This document shows, in pieces, positions 7,461 through 13,995 of a stretch of 16,662 nt of DNA. The translations under genes were made by a program, and so were the position numbers. The stretch covers positions 1-16,662 of the forward strand of contig JAYTQU010000002.1 in NCBI GenBank assembly GCA_043746555.1, given 5' to 3'. Within the stretch, counting starts at the first letter, position 1, and each line of letters starts with the position of its first letter. The DNA is from CAZQYC01 sp043746555. Lineage in GTDB: Bacteria > Pseudomonadota > Gammaproteobacteria > Steroidobacterales > Steroidobacteraceae. The notes under the pieces are model-generated. The model was not told the origin of the DNA. It worked only from the letters and a program-made list of their open reading frames with translations, and searched no databases.

Positions 7461-7826
7461 ACGCCGGCATTATTTCATTGAGGAGAATGCAATCGACTGT
7501 CACAGATGCGATGGCGGCCCACAACGTCAGATGCAATTGAATATTGCAACGCGCGTCGAAACAAAAATAAGAGCCGCGGGGTATCCCGCGTCACATAAAA
7601 GAAGATCAACATTCCAAGAGTAGAGTGCAAAACGCCGATGCGATGAGAAACGCGTTGCGCTGTCCTCGCCGTCAAGATTCATCAAGTTTGCCATCGTGAA
7701 TCACGTTGGACTTGCCGTCCATTGCCGCGAGCTGCTAGCGTCACACTCACGTGAATAAACCCATGAGAATGGGACGACAACAAATCGCTATCCACCAATT
7801 GCCGAAATGAAATAAGGGGTGCATCA
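7461..7826. other. Intergenic region of 366 bases before cytochrome c'
   Basis: No convincing gene lies here on either strand. It contains a GC-rich hairpin at 7575-7590, a small hairpin CCCAT/ATGGG at 7760-7773, and two related motifs, CGTGAATCACG near 7695 and TCACGTGA near 7747, that could be regulator sites. The ribosome-binding site AAGGGG at 7814-7819 belongs to the cytochrome c' gene. I could not pick out a convincing -35/-10 pair. Confidence 0.4.
7575..7590. repeat. GC-rich 6-bp stem, 4-nt loop hairpin
   Basis: CGCGGG (7575-7580) and CCCGCG (7585-7590) pair perfectly around GTAT. It lies 115 bases after the hydrolase-like gene. On the plus strand no T-run follows; on the minus strand a T-rich stretch (7560-7570) follows, but no minus-strand gene ends here. 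It could be a weak terminator or a processing hairpin. Confidence 0.35.
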
Positions 7827-8294
7827 ATGCTAAAGAATCGAACACGCAAGTTGACCGTGCTGGTCATCGTCGGCGTCATTGCCAGCGCAATGACGGTGCA
7901 AGCTGCTGCGCCGGATACGATTAAGACACGCCAGGACGGGCTCAAGGAAATGGGCAAAGCCTTCAAGGTGATGTTGGACGAAATGAAAGCGGGCAAACTC
8001 AGTGCGGAAACAGTCAAAGACACGTCGGCTAAAATCACCAAGACCGCCGATGCGATGGCAAACTGGTTTCCGGAGGGCTCGGGTCCGGAAGCGGGCGTGA
8101 AGACTGCGGCAAAGCCCGAAATCTGGACTGATCGCGCCGATTTCGATTCCAAGCGAGAAAAATTCGTCGAGGCAGCGGGAAAATTTGCCGAAATTGCGAG
8201 TGCCGGCGATTTGACCGCAGTTGGCGGCGGCGTGCGTGGACTCGGCGGCGCCTGCAAAGGGTGTCACGACAAGTATCGCGTGAAGGAAGATTAA
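7827..8294 (+). CDS. Cytochrome c' (class II c-type cytochrome)
   Basis: A periplasmic, four-helix-bundle haem protein of 155 residues. Residues 1-26 are a Sec signal peptide, cut after VQA. The single haem site CKGCH is at residues 143-147 near the C-terminus, as in all class II cytochromes. The N-terminal motif RQDGL (residues 35-39) matches RQxxL of known cytochromes c'. Leu39 falls at the distal position that keeps the haem five-coordinate, whereas six-coordinate c-556 proteins have Met there. Arg151 after the haem motif (CHDKYR) matches the conserved proximal Arg. The family binds NO and CO and is linked to NO tolerance. The start is well supported by AAGGGG seven bases upstream. The cytochrome b561 gene follows on the same strand after 129 bases, a common pairing, although an inverted repeat lies between them. 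Confidence 0.92.
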   Translation: MLKNRTRKLTVLVIVGVIASAMTVQAAAPDTIKTRQDGLKEMGKAFKVMLDEMKAGKLSAETVKDTSAKITKTADAMANWFPEGSGPEAGVKTAAKPEIWTDRADFDSKREKFVEAAGKFAEIASAGDLTAVGGGVRGLGGACKGCHDKYRVKED

Positions 8295-8299
8295 ATCGC

Positions 8300-8405
8300 A
8301 ATGAGCGAAGGGTGATGGGTGAAGGACAAGAATTCGCTGCGCTTTATTCTGAATAGAATAGCGGAACGTATTACCAATCTTGCTCATCACTCCTTCTGAC
8401 TCATT
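8300..8405. repeat. Imperfect long inverted repeat between cytochrome c' and cytochrome b561
   Basis: The left arm is AATGAGCGAAGGGTGATG (8300-8317). The right arm (8385-8405), read in reverse complement, starts AATGAG, then has GAAGG, and ends GTGATG, differing by one mismatch and two small gaps. The 67-base centre holds another hairpin: TATTCT/AGAATA around GAAT, plus three G-C pairs beyond a bulge. The whole unit fills nearly the entire gap between the two genes and looks like a short palindromic interspersed element. It leaves no visible Shine-Dalgarno for the downstream gene. Confidence 0.45.
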
Positions 8406-8423
8406 ACCCAGCACGACTTTCGC

Positions 8424-9113
8424 ATGCAACGCATTCGAATCTGGGATTGGCCGACGCGACTGGTGCATTGGTTGATAGTCGCGTTGGTTTTATTTTCATG
8501 GGGAAGCGCTAAGTATGGTCACATGGATTTGCATCGCTACAGTGGCTACACCTTGCTCGGCCTGTTGTTGTTTCGACTTTACTGGGGTGTCTTCGGTGGG
8601 CACACGTCTCGATTCGCTAGCTTTGTAAAGGGTCCGCGTGCGGTGTTGCATTACCTCAAATCGCAGCGCGATTCTGGCTCTACTTCTTTTTCCGATCCCA
8701 TAGCCCAGAGCCGAGAAACCACAGCCTTCTCGGTCGGCCACAATCCGCTTGGTGCTTTAAGTGTTGTGGTTCTTCTGCTCTTATTGTTGGCGCAAGTTTT
8801 CTTGGGTTTGTTCGCCGTGGACGTCGACGGACTGGAATCCGGACCGCTCTCGTATCTCGTGAGTTTCGATACCGGTCGCGCCGTTGCCGAAATACACGGG
8901 ATTGTGTTCAACGTTCTGCTCGGGTTTATTGGGCTGCATTTGGCGGCTGTCTTGTTTTATCAATGGGTGAAGCGCGATAACTTGATGGTGCCGATGATTA
9001 CCGGCGGCAAGTTGGCGCCGCCGGACACGGATCACAACGACGTGTCGACATCTTTGCTTCATGTCGCCGTCGGCATCGTAATTGCCAGCGCGATTGTTTG
9101 GTTGATTGTGTAA
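8424..9113 (+). CDS. Cytochrome b561-family membrane protein
   Basis: An inner-membrane dihaem-b protein of 229 residues that typically moves electrons between quinol and a periplasmic acceptor. It starts MQRIRIWDWPTRLVHW, the usual opening of this bacterial family. Four hydrophobic segments lie at roughly residues 14-27, 40-57, 109-132 and 157-180, and a fifth at the C-terminus (about 208-229). Candidate haem ligands are His15, His37, His106, His158 and His172. Residues 60-105 form a loop after the second helix. The gene follows cytochrome c', its common genomic partner and possible electron acceptor. No Shine-Dalgarno is visible before the ATG at 8424, because that stretch is the right arm of an inverted repeat. 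Translation may therefore depend on another signal or be weak. The start is chosen by family similarity. Confidence 0.88.
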   Translation: MQRIRIWDWPTRLVHWLIVALVLFSWGSAKYGHMDLHRYSGYTLLGLLLFRLYWGVFGGHTSRFASFVKGPRAVLHYLKSQRDSGSTSFSDPIAQSRETTAFSVGHNPLGALSVVVLLLLLLAQVFLGLFAVDVDGLESGPLSYLVSFDTGRAVAEIHGIVFNVLLGFIGLHLAAVLFYQWVKRDNLMVPMITGGKLAPPDTDHNDVSTSLLHVAVGIVIASAIVWLIV

Positions 9114-9264
9114 GCTAGGTAAGCGCTGATTAAACCACTGCTCCGGCGTTGACAAATTCACGGTGCGCGGTGGACAAGGCTTGCAGAGGCGATTTCCTTT
9201 AAAGTGGCGGTTGATCGGGTTTACCAAGCAACGGTTTCTCATACCTTTATCGCGGGTGGTGCTG

Positions 9265-10794
9265 ATGATCGGCATTCGTCGAACTCGACGCACTTATATC
9301 TTGGGTATTGTCATCAGTATTGTCGTCTTAGTGTTCGCGGGCGCAATGCTTGCGCACGCCGCGACGCCGAACTCGTCGCCATGGATCGAACCGGGATCGC
9401 ACGAAACGCTGTCCGCTACAGCGTTGTACGGCGATTTGTACGGCCAACTCGGCATCTTGAATGCGAATGGCGCGGTCGCGATGCAGGATCATCCGTTCTT
9501 CATGCCACTCGGCTCGAACGGTCGCGCGTGTGTGAGTTGTCATCAACCCGCTTATGCGATGAGCGTCTCCGCCGCGGGCTTGCGTGAACGTTGGCGAGTG
9601 ACTCAAGGAAAAGATCCGGTATTCGCCGCTATCGATGGATCGAACTGCCCCAGTCTTCCGCAAGAACAAGAGAGCTCGCATTCGTTGCTGCTGGAACACG
9701 GTTTGTTTCGCGTGTTTCTGCCCTGGCCGCCCAAAGACGCGAGTGGCCGGACGATCAAACCCGAATTCACGATCGAAGTGGTGCGCGATCCCACCGGTTG
9801 CAACACGCATCCCGAGTATGGGCTCTATGCAAAAACTCCGATGATTTCCGTTTATCGTCGTCCGCGACCCGTAGCTAATTTAAAATACGTGATGGCGAAT
9901 AACGGTGCAGCGCTATTCATCGTCAAGAACGGCATGCCGGACTCAGTCGATCCGGAAACCGGATTGCCCACAGCGATGAATCTCATGTCGGATGCGCGTC
10001 ACGCAACGCTCAAGCTTCAAGCGGTCGATGCGGGTCTCGTTCACTTGCAAATGAATCAGGCGCTGTCCGTCGAACAACAAAACAAGCTTGTCGACTTCGA
10101 AAAGCAAATCTACGTCGCGCAATTCGCCGATAGAGTGGGAGGCTCGTTGCTCAATGGCCCGGAGGCGCTCGGCCCGGAAAACCTTGCAAAGGAAAAAGCC
10201 GGCGTGCTTGGCGATAATCTTCGTACGCCGGTGTTTGGGTTCTTCGAGAAATGGAAACACGGCGAGACGATACGTGACCGGGATCAGCGCGCGTTTCGCG
10301 CATCGGTCGCGCGAGGCAACGACGTGTTCTTCACCCGATCGTTTTGGATTCGCGACGCGATGCATATCAACACCGTTGGCCTCGGCAATCCCGTGAAACG
10401 TACTTGCGCGACGTGCCACAACGCGCGCATGACCGGCATGGACTTGCAGGCAGGTTGGGTGGACGTGGGGACAACGAATTTGCCATGGGCGAGCGACTCT
10501 CCGGAGTTGCCGTTGTTCAAGATCACCTGCGAGAAAGATCTGCCGCCTCATGCGTTTCTTGGCCGCGTGATTTACACGCATGATCCGGGGCGCGCGTTGA
10601 TTTCCGGAAAATGCAACGACGTGGGCGCAATCGTGATGCAACAGTTCCGCGGCCTCGCCGCGCGCGCTCCATATTTCTCCAATGGATCGGCGAGCAATTT
10701 GCGTGAACTGGTGGATTTTTACGATCGGCGTTTCAATATTCAATTCAGCGAGCAAGAAAAGCAAGACTTAGTGAATTTCCTGAGTGTGTTGTGA
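9265..10794 (+). CDS. Exported diheme c-type cytochrome (MauG/cytochrome c peroxidase-like C-terminal half)
   Basis: A periplasmic or membrane-anchored protein of 509 residues. Residues 11-32 are a strongly hydrophobic signal segment ending AHA, after a basic start (MIGIRRTRRT). Two haem-attachment motifs are present: CVSCH at residues 89-93 and CATCH at 381-385. The C-terminal part (FRGLAARAPYFSNGSASNLRELVDFYDRRF) resembles the end of bacterial diheme peroxidases and MauG-like proteins. Four further Cys lie outside the haem motifs. At about 290 residues, the distance between the two haems is longer than in ordinary diheme peroxidases, so this is a distinct, uncharacterised subfamily. I prefer the ATG at 9265, with a GGTGGT-type site just upstream. 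A GTG at 9163 would place 34 odd residues before the signal segment. It is translationally coupled to the next gene. The redox partner and reaction are unknown. Confidence 0.82.
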   Translation: MIGIRRTRRTYILGIVISIVVLVFAGAMLAHAATPNSSPWIEPGSHETLSATALYGDLYGQLGILNANGAVAMQDHPFFMPLGSNGRACVSCHQPAYAMSVSAAGLRERWRVTQGKDPVFAAIDGSNCPSLPQEQESSHSLLLEHGLFRVFLPWPPKDASGRTIKPEFTIEVVRDPTGCNTHPEYGLYAKTPMISVYRRPRPVANLKYVMANNGAALFIVKNGMPDSVDPETGLPTAMNLMSDARHATLKLQAVDAGLVHLQMNQALSVEQQNKLVDFEKQIYVAQFADRVGGSLLNGPEALGPENLAKEKAGVLGDNLRTPVFGFFEKWKHGETIRDRDQRAFRASVARGNDVFFTRSFWIRDAMHINTVGLGNPVKRTCATCHNARMTGMDLQAGWVDVGTTNLPWASDSPELPLFKITCEKDLPPHAFLGRVIYTHDPGRALISGKCNDVGAIVMQQFRGLAARAPYFSNGSASNLRELVDFYDRRFNIQFSEQEKQDLVNFLSVL

Positions 10795-11579
10795 TGAGAA
10801 CGATTTACTTCGCAATGTTGGTCGGAACAACGTCGATTGCTGTTGCCGCAACGCCGCCGTCATCGCAACGCAATTTTGTGGCGTGTCCGATTGTGCGCGA
10901 TACGCAAACGGTTCCTTGTTGGCTGGCGGAATACAACGGCGAGTTGTATTACTTAGGCATTCAAACCGACATCAGCGCCGATTGGTACCCGCCGTATCTT
11001 GGCCACAAAGTGTTGGTGGAAGGAGTGGTGACCGACGGAAACAGAATTTGCGGCGGGATTGTCCTCAAACCGATTGTGACTTCGGCATTGCCGGAACTGG
11101 ATGGAACATGTAGCTCGAATGTGTTGCCGGCTGAAACGCGCTACACCGTACCGTTCGCGCCACGCGGTCCCGGTCCGAGCAAGGGTAGGCCAGCGACCGG
11201 TAGCGCGCGAGCCGTCGAATCGCAAACAAGTGCGCCGTTTGCCGCGAAGGAATTTGTGGTGCCGTACGATTTTGATTGGCCATGGGTCACGGGAAAAACA
11301 TCTCGCGTCTTGCAACAGGTTGTGCATTACGCACGAGCAAGCAATGCGGCACGCATTGAGATCGTCGGCCATCGCGGCGCGACGTTATTGTCGAACGGCG
11401 AATTGCTCGTTGAAAAATCCGGCATCGCCGAACAACGCGCGAAGCAAGTCGCCAAGTTGCTATCCGACGTCGGTGTCGAAGCGGCGAAGCTCGACACGCA
11501 ATGGCAAGAGCAACCCGAAACAGCGGACGGCATCGAAGACTTCGAACATCGGCGCGTGACGATTGTTGTGCAGCCATAG
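10794..11579 (+). CDS. Exported protein with a degenerate OmpA-like C-terminal domain
   Basis: A protein of 261 residues. Residues 1-19 are a Sec signal peptide, cut after AVAA. Residues 25-110 form a domain I recognise only as recurring in hypothetical proteins: CPIVRDTQTVPCWLAEYNGELYYLG, then YPPYLGHKVLVEG, with four Cys that may form disulfides. A low-complexity linker (about 118-145) follows. The C-terminal 100 residues resemble OmpA-type peptidoglycan-binding domains: FDFDW, IEIVGHRG (residues 189-195), EQRAKQVAKLLSDVGV and HRRVTIVV. The family motif GHTD has become GHRG, so the Asp that contacts diaminopimelate is missing, although Arg215 is kept. Its ATG overlaps the TGA of the diheme cytochrome (TGATG), indicating coupled translation. 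It may dock that cytochrome at the cell wall or outer membrane (inference). A GTG at 10791 is an alternative start one codon earlier. Confidence 0.72.
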   Translation: MRTIYFAMLVGTTSIAVAATPPSSQRNFVACPIVRDTQTVPCWLAEYNGELYYLGIQTDISADWYPPYLGHKVLVEGVVTDGNRICGGIVLKPIVTSALPELDGTCSSNVLPAETRYTVPFAPRGPGPSKGRPATGSARAVESQTSAPFAAKEFVVPYDFDWPWVTGKTSRVLQQVVHYARASNAARIEIVGHRGATLLSNGELLVEKSGIAEQRAKQVAKLLSDVGVEAAKLDTQWQEQPETADGIEDFEHRRVTIVVQP

Positions 11580-11648
11580 ATGAAGCTAAAGCGTCATTAA
11601 GAATAGAGATCGCGCGACGCTCAGGTGACCGTAGATTGGAGGAACTGA

Positions 11649-12413
11649 TCAGCTGTTCCGTAGCTGTTGCAACACAAAGTGTTTGCTAAGCTCACTGGCG
11701 TCTGCAATTGAAACCCCGAGTGCTAAATTCGCGGCAATTGCCGACGCCAACACGCAACCCGTGCCACGCATTCGCGCGGCGACGCGCGTCGCAGTCAAAC
11801 GCAATGGCGGCGAATGCCGAGTCACTAACAGATCGACTGATTCCGAACCTGCGCCGTGACCGCCCTTTACCAGCACCGCGGCGGCTCCCAACGCTAACAA
11901 GCGTCGCGCTTGTGCAATGAGCGTGTCTTCATCAGTGGCAGTCGACTCATTGCACAAGGCGGCAAGTTCGGGAATGTTGGGCGTGACGAGTGTCGCGCGC
12001 GGCAGTAAGGTCTGACAAAGCGCTGCCACACCCTGCGCATCCAGCAACACACCGCCTGATGAAGACAGCAACACGGGATCGAGAACTATAGGTATGTGTA
12101 CGTTTTCGGGAATGCCGGTGGCTACCGCATTCACCGTATCAGCAGTGCCCAGCATGCCGATCTTCACGGCTGCAATGGCGCGACTGGCAAACGCCGCGAC
12201 AATTTGTTGTTGCACGATGTGCGGCGCGATGTGCTGTATGTCGGTTACTTGGGTGTGAGTTTGCGCCGTCACTGCGGTGATGGCGCAACATGCATCGACT
12301 TGAAATTCAGTCAGCGTTTGTACGTCGCGAATGACTCCGGCGCCACCACTCGAATCGGAACCAGCAATCACCAGCACAGCGGGCCGCGCATCTAATGTGG
12401 TGTCGGAACTCAT
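11649..12413 (-). CDS. thiD: Hydroxymethylpyrimidine / phosphomethylpyrimidine kinase
   Basis: A cytoplasmic ribokinase-fold kinase of 254 residues that phosphorylates HMP to HMP-P and HMP-P to HMP-PP, the pyrimidine donor for thiamin phosphate. The N-terminal motif VLVIAGSDSSGGAGVIRD (residues 14-30) and ITAVTAQTHTQV match the ThiD family, as does the anion-hole and active-site segment RGTGCVLASAIAANLA with Cys220. The start ATG at 12413 overlaps the thiE stop in an ATGA arrangement, which fixes it over an upstream in-frame start at 12434. It is the last gene of the cluster. Its stop faces that of the OmpA-like gene across 69 bases, with no clear terminator. No thiE fusion is present. Confidence 0.95.
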   Translation of the reverse strand: MSSDTTLDARPAVLVIAGSDSSGGAGVIRDVQTLTEFQVDACCAITAVTAQTHTQVTDIQHIAPHIVQQQIVAAFASRAIAAVKIGMLGTADTVNAVATGIPENVHIPIVLDPVLLSSSGGVLLDAQGVAALCQTLLPRATLVTPNIPELAALCNESTATDEDTLIAQARRLLALGAAAVLVKGGHGAGSESVDLLVTRHSPPLRLTATRVAARMRGTGCVLASAIAANLALGVSIADASELSKHFVLQQLRNS

Positions 12414-13015
12414 GCACCACACGCCGTCAGCCACTCGCGCGTGCGTGCCTCTGGATTTGCGTTGCTCACAATGTCATTAACGACCGCGGCACTATCGGCA
12501 CCAGCAGCGAACACTCCGTTTAATCGTTCGACGGTTATTCCACCAATGGCCACCAGCGGTATAGAGCCGACGCGTGCTTTCCATTCTGTGATGCGCGCTA
12601 AACCCTGCGGTGCCCACGGCATTTGTTTCAACAGTGTGGGATACACCGGCCCAAGTGCGATGTAGTCTGGCCGTAAAGATAAAGCGCGTTCAAGCTCCGC
12701 GTGATCGTGCGTGCTGATGCCTATGCGGGTACCGGCATTACGCAGCACTTTGACATCGGCGGTATCCAAATCGCTTTGGCCAAGATGAACAAAGTCGCAG
12801 TGTTCGTCGAGCGCGAGTTGCCAGTAATCGTTTACAACCAATTGTGCGCCATAATAATTACACAAAGATTTCGCTGCGAGAATTTCCTGTCGCACCGTAT
12901 TCTCCGCTTGATCCTTGACGCGCAATTGCACCAGCTTCACACCCAAAGGCAACAAGCGTGCGAGCCACGCACTGGTATCGACGATGGGATAACAACGCGC
13001 AAACTTTAACTTCAT
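12410..13015 (-). CDS. thiE: Thiamin phosphate synthase
   Basis: A TIM-barrel enzyme of 201 residues that couples HMP-PP with thiazole phosphate to give thiamin phosphate. Recognisable features are CYPIVDTSAW at the start, VKLVQLRVKD (pyrophosphate-side basic residues), LVVNDYWQLALDEHCDFVHLGQSDLD, IGISTHDHAEL, IALGPVYPT and VAIGGI. In the phosphate-binding loop many ThiE proteins have T-x-T-K; here it reads PTLLKQMPWAPQG, with Leu at the second Thr, which looks like a subfamily form, not a defect. The ATG at 13015 overlaps the thiG stop by four bases (ATGA), and the thiE stop overlaps the thiD start in the same way, so the three genes are translationally coupled. Confidence 0.95.
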   Translation of the reverse strand: MKLKFARCYPIVDTSAWLARLLPLGVKLVQLRVKDQAENTVRQEILAAKSLCNYYGAQLVVNDYWQLALDEHCDFVHLGQSDLDTADVKVLRNAGTRIGISTHDHAELERALSLRPDYIALGPVYPTLLKQMPWAPQGLARITEWKARVGSIPLVAIGGITVERLNGVFAAGADSAAVVNDIVSNANPEARTREWLTACGA

Positions 13016-13797
13016 GCGAGGAACGCTTTGCCGACCACAGGCGTAGAAGGCTCCGCCATATCGCGCGGCGACATTGGTCCGGCAAGATAAGCGCGACGAC
13101 CCGCTTCAACCGCTGTTGCAAAAGCGACGGCCATTTCTACCGGTTGTGCCGCCTGCGCTACCGCTGTATTCAACAGCACGGCGTCGTAACCTAACTCCAT
13201 GGCCTGCGCAGCGTGTGAAGGCAGACCCATGCCGGCATCAATGACCAAGGGTACATCGGGAAAATGTGCGCGCAGCGCTCGCAGACCAAATAAATTATTG
13301 AGACCGCGACCCGAACCAATCGGCGCGCCCCACGGCATCAACACGCGACAACCGGCATCGAGTAGTTTGCCTGCGACGACCAAGTCTTCAGTGGTGTACG
13401 GAAAAACGTGGAAACCGTCGTCGGATAAAATCCGGGCAGCCTCGACGAGACCGAACACATCGGGTTGCAATGTATCGTCTTCGCCAATGACTTCGAGTTT
13501 GATCCACGGCGTGCCGAATATTTCGCGCGCCATGTGCGCGGTGGTCACGGCTTCTTTAACGGAGTGACAACCCGCGGTGTTGGGCAGCACGCGCACGCCT
13601 AACTCGCGAATCAACGACCAGAAAGCTTGACCGCTGCGTTCACTACCGGAGTTACCGGCGGCTTCGCGTCGCAACGAAACGGTAACAACTTCTGTCCGCG
13701 ATGCTTTGATCGCCTCCGTTAAAATCTTAGGCGAGGGATAGCGCGCCGTACCCAGCATCAAACGCGATGCCAGTTCGACTTCGTAGAATTGTTTCAT
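13012..13797 (-). CDS. thiG: Thiazole synthase
   Basis: A TIM-barrel enzyme of 261 residues that builds the thiazole phosphate ring from deoxyxylulose 5-phosphate, dehydroglycine and the thiocarboxylate of ThiS. Family motifs include LMLGTARYPSP, TEVVTVSLRR, LPNTAGC, the catalytic Lys100 in TPWIKLEVIGED, VLMPWGAPIGSG, and DAGMGLPSHAAQAMELGYDAVLLNTA. The ATG at 13797 follows the thiS stop directly (TGAATG). Its ribosome-binding site AAGGAGG lies inside the last thiS codons, four bases upstream. Dehydroglycine would come from the adjacent ThiO, consistent with aerobic growth; neither thiH nor thiF is in the window. Confidence 0.96.
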   Translation of the reverse strand: MKQFYEVELASRLMLGTARYPSPKILTEAIKASRTEVVTVSLRREAAGNSGSERSGQAFWSLIRELGVRVLPNTAGCHSVKEAVTTAHMAREIFGTPWIKLEVIGEDDTLQPDVFGLVEAARILSDDGFHVFPYTTEDLVVAGKLLDAGCRVLMPWGAPIGSGRGLNNLFGLRALRAHFPDVPLVIDAGMGLPSHAAQAMELGYDAVLLNTAVAQAAQPVEMAVAFATAVEAGRRAYLAGPMSPRDMAEPSTPVVGKAFLA

Positions 13798-13995
13798 TCA
13801 TCCTCCTTGCATGGGCGCGACGATCTCCAAGCGATCGTTTTCAGACAGAGTAGTGTGAGCGCGAGTGGCGATGGGAATGAACCTGCGATTGACGGCCGTC
13901 GCGATCGTGGCCTTGTCGTAACCTAACTCGATTAGCACAGCGAGCAACTGAGTCGCGTTGACGTTACGCGGTTTTCCGTTGACGAGGATGTTCAT
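13798..13995 (-). CDS. thiS: Sulfur carrier protein ThiS
   Basis: A ubiquitin-like sulfur carrier of 65 residues. It opens MNILVNGKPRNVN and ends with the required diglycine (APMQGG), whose last carboxyl becomes the thiocarboxylate used by ThiG. The DRLEIVAPMQGG tail is typical. The start at 13995 is set by GGAGGTGAT (13998-14006), a near-perfect Shine-Dalgarno with six-base spacing from its GGAGG. That site lies in the thiO coding sequence, and thiS overlaps the end of thiO by 32 bases in a different frame. The adenylating enzyme ThiF needed to load ThiS must be encoded elsewhere. Confidence 0.95.
   Translation of the reverse strand: MNILVNGKPRNVNATQLLAVLIELGYDKATIATAVNRRFIPIATRAHTTLSENDRLEIVAPMQGG
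13802..13808 (-). promoter_or_regulatory. thiG ribosome-binding site inside the ThiS diglycine codons
   Basis: On the minus strand the end of thiS reads CAA GGA GGA TGA, followed directly by the thiG ATG. AAGGAGG is a full match to the anti-Shine-Dalgarno and is made of the Gln-Gly-Gly codons, so the essential diglycine of ThiS and the translation signal of thiG share the same bases. Confidence 0.85.

Noticed and set aside
7487..7540. Small frame beginning after AGGAG in the gap before cytochrome c'
   Set aside because: It is only 17 codons long and the AGGAG is one base from the ATG, too close for normal initiation.
7682..8257. 191-residue minus-strand reading frame opposite cytochrome c'
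   Set aside because: It is antisense to a clearly recognised gene, low in complexity (Ala/Ser/Pro-rich) and without family features.
9149..9177. Perfect -35 hexamer TTGACA upstream of the diheme cytochrome
   Set aside because: No acceptable -10 sequence lies 16-18 bases downstream, so I do not call a promoter, although its position would favour the start at 9265 over 9163.
11641..11659. GGAAC/GTTCC inverted repeat at the thiD stop codon, considered as a terminator
   Set aside because: The stem is only 5 bp with a 9-nt loop and no T-run follows on either strand.
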